Shown here one piece after another: positions 42,299-50,791 of a stretch of 64,000 bases of DNA; the stretch's first letter is position 1, and each line of letters opens with the position of its first letter. The DNA lies in contig JBHELB010000016.1 in NCBI GenBank assembly GCA_041859045.1, forward strand, positions 131,695 through 195,694, in the 5' to 3' direction. A model generated the notes under the pieces. It searched no databases and was not told where the DNA came from. It saw only the letters and a list, made by a program, of their open reading frames with translations. The stretch comes from JBHELB01 sp041859045. Its GTDB lineage: Bacteria; Hydrogenedentota; Hydrogenedentia; Hydrogenedentales; SLHB01. The translations under genes were made by a program, and so were the position numbers.

Positions 42299-45200
42299 GC
42301 GTCGACTCCTTGTTCGTCTTTCCCGAAACGGAAGCGCATCTCTTTCCGCCAGCAATATACCGTTGGCACGACAAAAAGCGTGAGCAGTACGATCATCATG
42401 CCGCCGAAGGAAGGAATCGCCATGGGCGTCATCAAGTCTGCGCCGCGTCCGGTCGAGGTGAAGACGGGGATCAACGCGAGGATCGTGGTCGCGGTCGTCA
42501 TGAGGCACGGGCGGATGCGGCGCAGGCCTGCGGCGACGGTGGCCTCACGGATCTCCTCGATGGATTTCGGGCGCCGCTTCGCAAAACTCTGATCGAGGTA
42601 GGTGGCCATGATTACGCCGTCGTCCTCCGCGACGCCGAAGAGCGCGATGAATCCCACCCACACCGCGACGCTGAGGTTGATGGGATGTACTTGAAACAGC
42701 GTGCGCATATTGACGCCGAGCACGTCGAAATTGAGGAACCACGGTTGGCCGTAGAGCCAGACCAAAAGCATGCCGCCGCCCCACGCGATGAAAATGCTCG
42801 AGAAGACCAGTCCGGTGGTGAAGACGGAGCGGAACTGAAAATAGAGCACGAGAAACATTAGGAACATAGACAGAGGAATGACGATGGACATCGTGCGTTG
42901 TGCGTGAAGCTGATTCTGGTAACTTCCTGCAAACGCGTAACTGACGCCTTGTGGAACGACAAACTCGCCAGCGGCGCGTTTTTCTTCCAGGAAGCGTTGG
43001 CATGCCTCGACGACATCGACTTCCGCATACTCCGGCTTTTTGTCGAACAATACATAGCCGGTCAGAAAGCTGTCCTCACTCTTAATCGCCATCGGACCGC
43101 GCGTGTACTGAATCGTCGCCAATTGCGCCAAGGGAATTTGCGCACCGTCCATTGCGGGCACAAGCACCCTGTCCAGGGCTTCGATGTTGTCGCGGAGTTC
43201 TCGGAGATACCGCACGCGCACGGGGAAACGTTTGCGGCCCTCGACTGTCGTCGTGATGGCCATGCCGCCGAGCGCCGTCTCGATGGCGTCCTGGACGGCG
43301 CGAATACTCAGGCCGTACCGCGCGATGGCCGCGCGATCAATGTCGATCTCGAGATACGGATTCGCCACGCTGCGATCGGCGATAACGCTGGCGGGTTCGA
43401 CACCGGGAATTTCCTTCAGGAAGCGTTCGATCTGCAGGCCTGCTTCGTCAATGGCGGCGAGGCTTGGCCCTTTTACCTTGACCCCCATTGGTGCGCGCAT
43501 ACCGCTCTGCAGCATCACGATGCGGGCGCTGATAGGCTGCAGCTTCGGCGCGGAAGTTGTTCCGGGCAATTCCGCTGCGGCGACGATCTCTTTCCAAATG
43601 TCGTCGGGCGTTCGGATGTGATCGCGCCATTGTCGGAAGGGGCGTCCCCACGGATCGGGAATGAGATTGCCTTGTCCATCGCGCGGGTAGTTGTTGGTCG
43701 TCGGGTCATACTTGAATGACATGCGTCGCCCATCGGAATCCACGATGAACTCGGACTTGTAGTGAATCACGGTCTCGATCATGCCGATCGGCGCAGGATC
43801 GAGGGGGCTCTCCGCGCGTCCGAGTTTGCCAACGACCTGCTCGACCTCGGGAATCGCCGCGATGGCTTTGTCTTGCTTTCCAATCACGTCGAGCGCCTCG
43901 CCGATCGACGCATGCGGCATCAGTGAGGGCATATAGAGATACGACCCCTCGTCGAGGGGAGGCATAAACTCTTTGCCAAAGCCTGGGAACTTGTGGACAA
44001 GCACGGAGTATGGGCCGAACGAGCGGACGGTCTCGGCGGCAATTCCAGCGCGGTCCGCCGCCGCAGGAATGAACCCAAAGAGCCGGTCAAAACCCAGCCA
44101 CGCAGTGTACCCTGTGATGGCGAGAAGCGCCGGCAGGCAAAGGTAAAGCAGCTTGTGGCTCAGGCACCAGCGCAGAATGGGTCCATAGAACCGTTGGAAC
44201 ACGAAGAAGAACGCGAGGAGCCCGCCGATCAGCGCGAAAACAAAGATGAGATTGCGCGTGAGGCCAAGTCCCGGACCGAGGGGCAGCCAGTCGAGCGTCA
44301 ACGCAATGCCAAGCAGGGCGGCAACGATGAGGTTTCCCGCGACAGGCGTCTTGCGTTGAACGCCTTCCGGGAGACGCCGCGCGATGAGATGATAGACGCC
44401 GACAACGACAAGCAGGAAGCCCAGCCATGCCTTATAGAACAAGGCGACGCCGATTCCCGCGACGATGAGCAGCAGCAATCCTGCGCGCCGCAGGTTTTCC
44501 GAGCGTGAACGCGACGCGAAGAGCAGATGCGCGAGCGCGGGAGTGATGGTTACCGCGACGACGACGGAAGAGGCGAGGGCGAAGGTCTTTGTGAACGCAA
44601 GCGGACGGAAGAGTTTGCCTTCGGGCCCCGTCATCGCAAACACGGGAAGAAAGCCGATAAGCGTTGTGCCGACGGCGGTCACGATAGCGCTGCCGACTTC
44701 GCTTGCCGCGCGGTAAACGACCATAAGCCGGTCTTCACGGGGGTCCGCTTCGCGCAAATGCTTGAGAATGTTCTCGCAGATGATGATGCCCATGTCGACG
44801 AGCGTGCCGATGGCGATGGCGATGCCAGACAATGCGACGATGTTTGCATCCACTCCAAACAGCTTCATGCAGATGAAGCACATGAGCACCGCGAGCGGCA
44901 ATGACATGCTGATCAGCAGGCTGCTGCGCAGGTGCAGCACCATGACGACGACCACGATTATGGTGACGAGTATTTGCTGGTAGAGTGCGTCGTTGAGGGT
45001 GCCCAGTGTCTCGTAGATCAGGCCCGTGCGGTCGTAGAAAGGCACGACGGTGAGTGTACTTAGCGTCACCCACGCCGGCCATTGCGCACGCGGCGTGGCG
45101 CGGAGCCAGCGCGTCCAGTTCTCCTGATGGAGCGCCGCGCCGGAGAACGCCTCGAAGTTTTGGTTCTTGGCAAACGCCGCGATTTCATCGTTCGACGGGC

Positions 45201-46266
45201 GTGGCTCGCGCAGCACGGCTTTTGACGGCAGCCCCGGCGCGATCTCGGCAATCTTGGCCTTGACGCCTTTGATCACCTGGAGCGGGTTCGACCCGTAGCG
45301 CGCGACGACAATCCCGCCGACGGCCTCGGCGCCTTCCTTGTCGAGCACGCCGCGCCGCATTTCGGGGCCAAGCTGCACTTTCGCGACGTTGCGCACGTAA
45401 ACCGGGACGTTGTCATTGGTCTTGACGACGGTGTTTTCAACGTCCTGAACGTTCTTGATGAATCCACGTCCGCGCACGAGATACTCCGCGCGATTCACCT
45501 CGATTGTGCCCGCGCCGACGTCGATGTTTGAACTGCGTACAGCTTCGAAGAGATCCATCAACGTAACGCCATACGCACGCATCGCGTCTGGGTCCGCGTC
45601 GATCTGGTACTCCATGACGTAGCCGCCCACGCTCGCGACTTCGCTGACCCCGCCCGCGCCCAACAGCGCAAACCGCACCTGCCAATCTTGTGTTGTGCGC
45701 AGTTCCTCCTGGTCCCAGCCGCCCGCGGGTTTGCCGTCGGGGTCGCGGCCCTCCAGGGTATACATGAACACTTGACCCAGCGCGGTCGCGTCGGGACCCA
45801 GCGCGGGCTGCACGCCCTCGGGCAGGCTGTCCGCGGGAAGGCTGGCGAGTTTTTCGAGCACGCGGCTGCGTGACCAATAGAAATCGACGCCTTCCTCGAA
45901 GATGATGAAGATCGTCGAGAAGCCGAAGTAGGAGTAGCTGCGCACGGTTTTCACGCCGGGCATGCCCATGAGCGCCGCGGTCAGCGGGTACGTGATCTGA
46001 TCTTCGACGTCTTGCGGCGAACGGCCTTCCCATTTTGTGAAGACGATCTGCTGGTTTTCTCCAATGTCCGGAATGGCATCCACGGCGACCGGCGATCGCG
46101 GCAGATCGCCCAGAGACCAGTCGAACGGCGCGACCATTACGCCCCAGGCGGTGAAAAATAGGATCAGCAGGAACACAACCAGCTTGTTCTTCAGGCAGAA
46201 GAAAATCAGATGCTCGATCCACGACATTCGTTCAGGCGGCGCGCTGGTTTCGGAATGATCGCTCAC
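42295..46266 (-). CDS. cusA: CusA/CzcA-type heavy-metal RND efflux transporter
   Basis: A 1323-residue inner-membrane RND pump, probably exporting Cu(I)/Ag(I) or related cations by proton antiport. Marks include ITYPLTAALMGMPGVKTVRS near the N-terminus, GTLVDMGIIICENILKHLRE in TM4, and RNPYR-like AEDDGVIMATYLDQSF in TM10. The LQSGMRAPMGVKVKGP loop is methionine-rich, as expected for a copper/silver site. It is about 280 residues longer than CusA (about 1045): much of the excess is a hydrophobic insertion between the two six-helix halves (LLLLIVAGIGVALFYKAWLG; LIVAALLGIALTLDWLPLGP; FVFALIGGLLAFFFVFQRFY). The start overlaps the cusB stop and the stop overlaps the tolC-type start. Confidence 0.9.
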   Translation of the reverse strand: MSDHSETSAPPERMSWIEHLIFFCLKNKLVVFLLILFFTAWGVMVAPFDWSLGDLPRSPVAVDAIPDIGENQQIVFTKWEGRSPQDVEDQITYPLTAALMGMPGVKTVRSYSYFGFSTIFIIFEEGVDFYWSRSRVLEKLASLPADSLPEGVQPALGPDATALGQVFMYTLEGRDPDGKPAGGWDQEELRTTQDWQVRFALLGAGGVSEVASVGGYVMEYQIDADPDAMRAYGVTLMDLFEAVRSSNIDVGAGTIEVNRAEYLVRGRGFIKNVQDVENTVVKTNDNVPVYVRNVAKVQLGPEMRRGVLDKEGAEAVGGIVVARYGSNPLQVIKGVKAKIAEIAPGLPSKAVLREPRPSNDEIAAFAKNQNFEAFSGAALHQENWTRWLRATPRAQWPAWVTLSTLTVVPFYDRTGLIYETLGTLNDALYQQILVTIIVVVVMVLHLRSSLLISMSLPLAVLMCFICMKLFGVDANIVALSGIAIAIGTLVDMGIIICENILKHLREADPREDRLMVVYRAASEVGSAIVTAVGTTLIGFLPVFAMTGPEGKLFRPLAFTKTFALASSVVVAVTITPALAHLLFASRSRSENLRRAGLLLLIVAGIGVALFYKAWLGFLLVVVGVYHLIARRLPEGVQRKTPVAGNLIVAALLGIALTLDWLPLGPGLGLTRNLIFVFALIGGLLAFFFVFQRFYGPILRWCLSHKLLYLCLPALLAITGYTAWLGFDRLFGFIPAAADRAGIAAETVRSFGPYSVLVHKFPGFGKEFMPPLDEGSYLYMPSLMPHASIGEALDVIGKQDKAIAAIPEVEQVVGKLGRAESPLDPAPIGMIETVIHYKSEFIVDSDGRRMSFKYDPTTNNYPRDGQGNLIPDPWGRPFRQWRDHIRTPDDIWKEIVAAAELPGTTSAPKLQPISARIVMLQSGMRAPMGVKVKGPSLAAIDEAGLQIERFLKEIPGVEPASVIADRSVANPYLEIDIDRAAIARYGLSIRAVQDAIETALGGMAITTTVEGRKRFPVRVRYLRELRDNIEALDRVLVPAMDGAQIPLAQLATIQYTRGPMAIKSEDSFLTGYVLFDKKPEYAEVDVVEACQRFLEEKRAAGEFVVPQGVSYAFAGSYQNQLHAQRTMSIVIPLSMFLMFLVLYFQFRSVFTTGLVFSSIFIAWGGGMLLVWLYGQPWFLNFDVLGVNMRTLFQVHPINLSVAVWVGFIALFGVAEDDGVIMATYLDQSFAKRRPKSIEEIREATVAAGLRRIRPCLMTTATTILALIPVFTSTGRGADLMTPMAIPSFGGMMIVLLTLFVVPTVYCWRKEMRFRFGKDEQGVDA

Positions 46267-48242
46267 GGCTTCGCCTCCGGCGCGCCGAATGTTTCTTCCA
46301 CGGAGCCGCAGGTCAGCATCGATTCCCCGTAGTACGGATTGCGGATGTCTTCAGTCGTTTGCAGCCAATCCGCGCCTTTTCCATCGAAGGCCATAGGGCA
46401 ATGCGCGCGGTAGAGCGGAGGTCCCGCCCCGATGCCAAAGGACTTCAGCGTGGGAAGCAGCGCCTTCATCAGGGCATCGAGTCCCGTGCGAAGCGCACCA
46501 ATCTCCTCGGTGGCGGTCAATGTGTCCAGCCCGCCGCGCAGTGCGTTGAGGTCCGTCATCCATTGCTCATGCGCCGCGCCGCTGAGCAGCATCATGTCCA
46601 CACCGTCCAACGCGCGCGCTACCTGCGAGACCGCGCCCTTCGCTTTCATCGCGTCATCGCTGGCCAACGCATCCGCCAGCGCCGCCGTCGCCAGGCCGAC
46701 GCCGCGCAGTTGAGACTGGAACTCCGCCGGTGCTGATGCCGCCGCGCGTTCTGCGGGCGCTGCCGCGGCGGTCTTCTCGACGGGATTCATCATGCTCGGG
46801 CGCGCAAGAAGCTGCTGGGCGCTGTCGATCTTGAAATTACCGCGCGTCACCACGCGCTCGCCTTCCTGAAGTCCTTCCACAACGATATAGTAGTCGCCCG
46901 CGCGGGGGCCGAGTTTGACTTCGCGCCCTTCAAACGCCGGGCCGTTGGCATTGTCGGGGAGCGCAACGTAGACCACAGCGCGTTTGCCCGTCACCAACGC
47001 CGCCGATACCGGAATCACCAGCGGTTTGGCGGCGTCGGCCGATGCCTGCGGGATGTAGCCAAGGTCTTCGGCGCGGACCAACGGCATTCCGCACACGTCG
47101 CAGTTTCCGGGGCCGTCCTTGATGATTTCCGGGTGCATCGGCGAGATCCATTTGCCCGCGAGTCCGGGATCCATCACCCTTCCGTCCGAGGCGACTTCCG
47201 CGTGCGCGATCGCCCGTACAAACATGCCCGGTTTCAGCCGCTGATCTTTGTTCACCACGTTGAGCCGGATGTTCACCGCGCGCGTCATCGGGTCGAGTAC
47301 GGGATCAATAAACGCGATGCGCGCTTCGAAACGTTCGCCCGGGAACGCCTCGGCCTCGAAACTCACCATTTGGCCATAGTGCAGCCACGCGAGGTCCGAT
47401 TCATAGGCTTGGAGTTTCACCCAGACCGCGCCGAGGTCGGCGATCTTGTAGATGGGCATGCCCTTCTCCACGTATTCGCCTTCCTGGCCATTGCGCTCAA
47501 TCACCGTGCCGCCGATGGGGGCATAGATCGTGATCCGATCGGAAGGAGAACTCGCCTGTTCCGCCTGCCGCACCTGCTCATCGGTGAGTCCCCAGCGACG
47601 GAGTTTGCTCCGCGCGGCCTCGAGCGTGGTCTGCGCCGCCTGCCGCAACACCTCCGGCGCGTCGGGTTTGACCGAGGCCACCGCCTGCGCGGCGCGCCGC
47701 AACTCGCCTTGTGTCGACAGCAATTCCGGACTGTACAGCGAGACCATGTGATCGCCCTTGCGCACGGCGATGCCGGTGTAGTCCACATAGAGCCGGTCCA
47801 GACGCCCCGGCACCCACGCCGAGATCGTGGCCAGGCGCGTTTCGTCGTAGTCGATTTTGCCGACCATACGCACGTCAACCGACGCGAATCGCCGTTCAAC
47901 CGGCGCGGTCTCGACGTCCATCAACGCTGCGGCGGCCGGACTACTCTTGAATACGCGTGGATTGTCGTTGTCACCTGACCCAGTTCCCGCCGGGATGAGA
48001 TCCATACCGCAGATGGGGCATTTGCCTGGCTTGCTCTGCCGGATTTGCGGGTGCATCGAGCAAGTCCAGACCGTCTCCTCGGCCTGGCCGTGGTCGTGGA
48101 CCGCTGAATTTGTTTCTGGTGCAGTTGCCGTTGGGTGTCCCCAGCGATAGCCCGCAACGAACGCCGCCGCAACGAGCGCCAGCGTGAGCCACGTTCTCCA
48201 ACCCAAACGCCGGTGCGACTTTCCGCCGGGACCATGCAGCAT
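46263..48242 (-). CDS. cusB: CusB-type periplasmic adaptor with two heavy-metal-binding domains
   Basis: A 659-residue membrane-fusion protein. ATG 48242 follows GGAAGGAGAACGAC and precedes one membrane segment (WRTWLTLALVAAAFVAGYRW). The N-terminal metal-binding domain has CSMHPQIRQSKPGKCPICGM (about residues 58-77). The barrel-sandwich core follows (EYVEKGMPIYKIADLGAVWV). A second HMBD-like domain, SPMHPEIIKDGPGNCDVCGM, is inserted near residue 375. The C-terminus has a DUF3347-like helical region and a last block HCPMAFDGKGADWL with NPYYGESMLTCG, often seen in CusB relatives. It delivers metal to CusA and links it to the outer-membrane channel. The first gene of the operon. Confidence 0.9.
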   Translation of the reverse strand: MLHGPGGKSHRRLGWRTWLTLALVAAAFVAGYRWGHPTATAPETNSAVHDHGQAEETVWTCSMHPQIRQSKPGKCPICGMDLIPAGTGSGDNDNPRVFKSSPAAAALMDVETAPVERRFASVDVRMVGKIDYDETRLATISAWVPGRLDRLYVDYTGIAVRKGDHMVSLYSPELLSTQGELRRAAQAVASVKPDAPEVLRQAAQTTLEAARSKLRRWGLTDEQVRQAEQASSPSDRITIYAPIGGTVIERNGQEGEYVEKGMPIYKIADLGAVWVKLQAYESDLAWLHYGQMVSFEAEAFPGERFEARIAFIDPVLDPMTRAVNIRLNVVNKDQRLKPGMFVRAIAHAEVASDGRVMDPGLAGKWISPMHPEIIKDGPGNCDVCGMPLVRAEDLGYIPQASADAAKPLVIPVSAALVTGKRAVVYVALPDNANGPAFEGREVKLGPRAGDYYIVVEGLQEGERVVTRGNFKIDSAQQLLARPSMMNPVEKTAAAAPAERAAASAPAEFQSQLRGVGLATAALADALASDDAMKAKGAVSQVARALDGVDMMLLSGAAHEQWMTDLNALRGGLDTLTATEEIGALRTGLDALMKALLPTLKSFGIGAGPPLYRAHCPMAFDGKGADWLQTTEDIRNPYYGESMLTCGSVEETFGAPEAKP

Positions 48243-48320
48243 CGCGTCGTTCTCCTTCCGAGGCACCGCCCCGTGTGCACTGCAATCTCGACTGCTACTA
48301 CGGAACAACGAACGTACTGC

Positions 48321-48354
48321 CTGAACATGCCCGCGGACTTCTGGGCGTGTTCAG
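48321..48354. other. Hairpin between nitroreductase and cusB genes
   Basis: CTGAACATGCCC (48321-48332) and GGGCGTGTTCAG (48343-48354) form a 12-pair stem with one G-U pair on the plus strand. It lies 20 bases after the nitroreductase stop and about 80 bases upstream of cusB, both on the minus strand. There is no U-run, so a terminator or a cusB leader element are both possible. Confidence 0.4.
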
Positions 48355-48375
48355 AGAAAGCAACTACCATGCCAT

Positions 48376-48909
48376 CTATGCGCGGTATCGATTAAACCAC
48401 GCGCGTTCCTCAAAGGGCTTCCTCTTCAGTTTCGGGAATGTCTCCTTGGGAACGCCCAGCGGCAAGAGCACCCGCGCCACTTTCGTCTCAGGAATCCCCA
48501 ACAGCTTGCCGATACGCTCCGCGCGATCTTCTGCGCGCAGCCATCCGTCGATCCAGACCGTCGCATACCCCAGTGCCGTGATCGCCAGGAGCATGTTTTC
48601 GACCGCCGCCGCGCAGTCTTCGACTACGAACGACAACCCATGGTATTCCTCCGGCGATTCCTTGTTCACGACGCAGACAATGAACGCCTTGGCCTGTTGC
48701 GCCGCCACGTTGACCGTATGCATCGCGGCGATTTCGTGCACCAGCAGCGGGGCATCCACGATAACGAATTCCGTGGTCTGCAGATTTTTGCCCGAAGGCG
48801 CCATCAAGCCCGCCTCGACAATCTTGCGCAAGTCTTCTTCAGGCACAGGCTTATCCAGATAACGTCCGCGATAGCTGCATCGCGCCCGTATGGCTTCAAA
48901 TACATCCAT
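48376..48909 (-). CDS. Nitroreductase-family flavoprotein
   Basis: A 177-residue FMN-binding oxidoreductase. Family marks are the N-terminal IRARCSYRGRYLDKPVPEED with the R(x)S(x)R FMN-binding motif, EAGLMAPSGKNLQ, and the glycine-rich C-terminal block GIPETKVARVLLPLGVPKET. Members reduce nitro-aromatics, quinones or flavins with NAD(P)H; a subset dehalogenates or dismantles flavin. The substrate is not apparent. ATG 48909 sits after GGAAGGAGAAG and is preferred to ATG 48933. The gene lies alone upstream of the efflux operon. Confidence 0.85.
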   Translation of the reverse strand: MDVFEAIRARCSYRGRYLDKPVPEEDLRKIVEAGLMAPSGKNLQTTEFVIVDAPLLVHEIAAMHTVNVAAQQAKAFIVCVVNKESPEEYHGLSFVVEDCAAAVENMLLAITALGYATVWIDGWLRAEDRAERIGKLLGIPETKVARVLLPLGVPKETFPKLKRKPFEERAWFNRYRA

Positions 48910-48984
48910 GCGACTTCTCCTTCCTTGCGGCACCCTCTCCGGAAGTACTTTAATCCAATTCCTCTCCGCGTTGGAGAAATGTGC

Positions 48985-50178
48985 TTACTCTTTTTTCCCC
49001 TCCGCCAAAGAAGTCACGTGCCCCCACAGGTCTTCGACATGCAGCGGATTGAAAATGCTGACATCGCGAAGGACGAAACGCTGCGTTCCGCCGTAGAGGA
49101 CGGCTCCAGGCGCGATCGGTCCCGGCTTCAGCGCGCGGAATCGCTCGATCCCCTTGACGAAATCGGAAGAAAACGTCACTGCGGATTTGATCTCGAGCGG
49201 AATCAAGCACCCTTTCTCCCGGATGAGCATGTCGACTTCATTTCCGTGCGAATCTCGAAAGAAAAACGCTTCAGGACGAATTCCTCGATTGAACGCACCC
49301 TTGAGGATGTCCACGATCACCAAATTCTCATATAGGCCGCCGCGTAAGGGGTCGCGTGCGGCCTGTGGGGAGTCGTGAATTCCTAGCAAGAACGCAGCGA
49401 GACCGGGATCGGTAAAGTAGATTTTCGGTGACTTGATGACACGCTTCGAAATGTTTTCGAAATAGGGCGGCAACTCAAAAATCACATAGGACGCTTCAAG
49501 GACGCTGAGCCAGTTTCGAATCGTTGTGCTCGACACGCCCACGTCGTTGGACAACGATGCGTAATTGATGATTTGTCCTACCCGCCCAGCCAGCAGCGTC
49601 ATAAATTTCTGAAACTGCGACAAATCACGCAGGTGAATCATTGCCCGCACGTCACGCTCGACATAGGTCTGAAAATACCCATTGTAGAACCGGCGCGGCG
49701 AAAGATTCTCCTCGTGGACTCGCGGAAAACAACCCCGGACAACGAGTTCAAAGGGATCCCACTCCGCCTGGTAGTTTCGAAGCTCTGAAACCGAAAACGG
49801 CCATAGCGTCAGCATCGCCGTGCGCCCGGCAAGAGACTGCGCGATGACCTCGTGCAGTTGTGGCTGGTGACTGCCCGTCAGGATGAACATGCCCCGGCGC
49901 CGTGTGTTGTCCACGATGCCTTGCAGGTACGACAGCAGCGAAGGGACGCGCTGGATTTCGTCCAGGATACCGCCGTTTGGCATTTGGGCGAGAAAGGCGC
50001 GTGGATCGGTCTCCGCCACCAGGCGAACGTCGGGGGCTTCCAACGTGTGGTATGGCATGTCTGGAAACGCCATTCGCGACAATGTGGTCTTGCCCGACTG
50101 ACGTGGCCCGAGAATCGTGACTACCGGGTATTCCTTAGTAGCCTGGCGCAGCTCATGCTCTATCGCGCGCGCAATCAT
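48985..50178 (-). CDS. AAA_14/DUF4143 ATPase
   Basis: A 397-residue protein typical of the large family of AAA_14 plus DUF4143 ATPases. Walker A is GPRQSGKTTLSR (about residues 24-35), the Walker B equivalent is GGILDEIQRVPSLLSYLQ, and TGSHQPQLHEVIAQSLAGRT is the diagnostic sensor block. The DUF4143 half has YNGYFQTYVERDVRAMIHLR and, near the C-terminus, the restriction-nuclease-like DMLIREKGCLIPLEIKSAVT. The biochemical role is unknown; the gene is common as a solitary, patchily distributed accessory gene. ATG 50178 was chosen because the ORF extension upstream crosses the predicted promoter and palindrome. Possibly leaderless. Confidence 0.9.
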   Translation of the reverse strand: MIARAIEHELRQATKEYPVVTILGPRQSGKTTLSRMAFPDMPYHTLEAPDVRLVAETDPRAFLAQMPNGGILDEIQRVPSLLSYLQGIVDNTRRRGMFILTGSHQPQLHEVIAQSLAGRTAMLTLWPFSVSELRNYQAEWDPFELVVRGCFPRVHEENLSPRRFYNGYFQTYVERDVRAMIHLRDLSQFQKFMTLLAGRVGQIINYASLSNDVGVSSTTIRNWLSVLEASYVIFELPPYFENISKRVIKSPKIYFTDPGLAAFLLGIHDSPQAARDPLRGGLYENLVIVDILKGAFNRGIRPEAFFFRDSHGNEVDMLIREKGCLIPLEIKSAVTFSSDFVKGIERFRALKPGPIAPGAVLYGGTQRFVLRDVSIFNPLHVEDLWGHVTSLAEGKKE

Positions 50179-50184
50179 AGAAGT

Positions 50185-50213
50185 ACTGTACCTTGGTTGC
50201 GTGCAAATCGCAA
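50185..50213 (-). promoter_or_regulatory. Candidate promoter of the DUF4143 ATPase gene
   Basis: Minus-strand TTGCGA (50208-50213), a 17-base spacer and TACAGT (50185-50190). The -10 ends six bases before the ATG at 50178, implying a leaderless or nearly leaderless mRNA. The inverted repeat at 50195-50237 overlaps its -35. Confidence 0.45.
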
Positions 50214-50237
50214 GCAAAAGTTTCTATTTGCACAACC
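50195..50237. promoter_or_regulatory. Inverted repeat, candidate MarR operator
   Basis: GTGCAAAT (50201-50208) and ATTTGCAC (50226-50233) are perfect inverted copies with flanking GGTTG and CAACC extending the symmetry. Nested inside the left arm is the palindrome TTGCGTGCAA (50197-50206), the kind of site MarR proteins bind. It sits between the divergent promoters of the ATPase and MarR genes. Confidence 0.5.
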
Positions 50238-50246
50238 CTCCTGCCC

Positions 50247-50276
50247 TTGACCGCGTCTCGCGTATCCCCGTATAGT
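50247..50276 (+). promoter_or_regulatory. Sigma-70-type promoter of the marR-HEAT-miaA unit
   Basis: TTGACC (50247-50252), an 18-base spacer and TATAGT (50271-50276), about 27 bases upstream of the ATG at 50303. It is well placed for the MarR gene and its downstream co-directional genes. Confidence 0.7.
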
Positions 50277-50302
50277 TCGCAGGTGAAGTGAAAGGAAATG
50301 CC

Positions 50303-50773
50303 ATGGGACTCGGTGAAGAACTCGGATTTAGAGCGGGCTTTCAGGAAGATGGGCACGAGATGTTGCTGGGCGTGTATTACACGGCCAGCGTGCTTCGCAA
50401 ACGGGCGGCGGATTTCTTCCGCGCGCGCGATGTGAGCGATGTGCAGTTTAACGTGCTGATCCTGTTGCGCCATCAGAGCGGCGAGACCGGCGGGCTGACG
50501 CAGGTCGAACTGAGCCGTATGCTGCTTGTGAATCCGGGCAACATCACCACGCTTATCGATCGTATGGAGAAGGCCGGGCTGGTGGAGCGCGCCGCCGTGG
50601 GGGGAGATCGTCGATACAACCTTGTGCGGCTTACGGCAAGGGGAAGTTCTGTGCTCGATTCGTGCGAGGAAGACTACTTCGCCGAGGTGCGCAGGCTGAC
50701 CCAGGACTTTTCGCCCGAGGAGCAGACTGCCCTCCTGAAGCTGCTTGAACGGCTCCGGGCTCAGGCGCGTTAG
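50303..50773 (+). CDS. MarR-family transcriptional regulator
   Basis: A 156-residue winged-helix regulator. The recognition helices are LTQVELSRMLLVNPGNITTL and the wing IDRMEKAGLVERAAVGGDRR, which are the MarR-family signature; the C-terminal dimerisation helices include SPEEQTALLKLLERL. MarR proteins commonly repress their own operon and respond to phenolic or oxidant ligands. ATG 50303 follows AAAGGAAA. The palindrome and promoter upstream fit autoregulation. It is followed by a HEAT-repeat gene 18 bases later, with which it is probably co-transcribed. Confidence 0.92.
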   Translation: MGLGEELGFRAGFQEDGHEMLLGVYYTASVLRKRAADFFRARDVSDVQFNVLILLRHQSGETGGLTQVELSRMLLVNPGNITTLIDRMEKAGLVERAAVGGDRRYNLVRLTARGSSVLDSCEEDYFAEVRRLTQDFSPEEQTALLKLLERLRAQAR

Positions 50774-50791
50774 CCTGGTCTTACAGAATTC

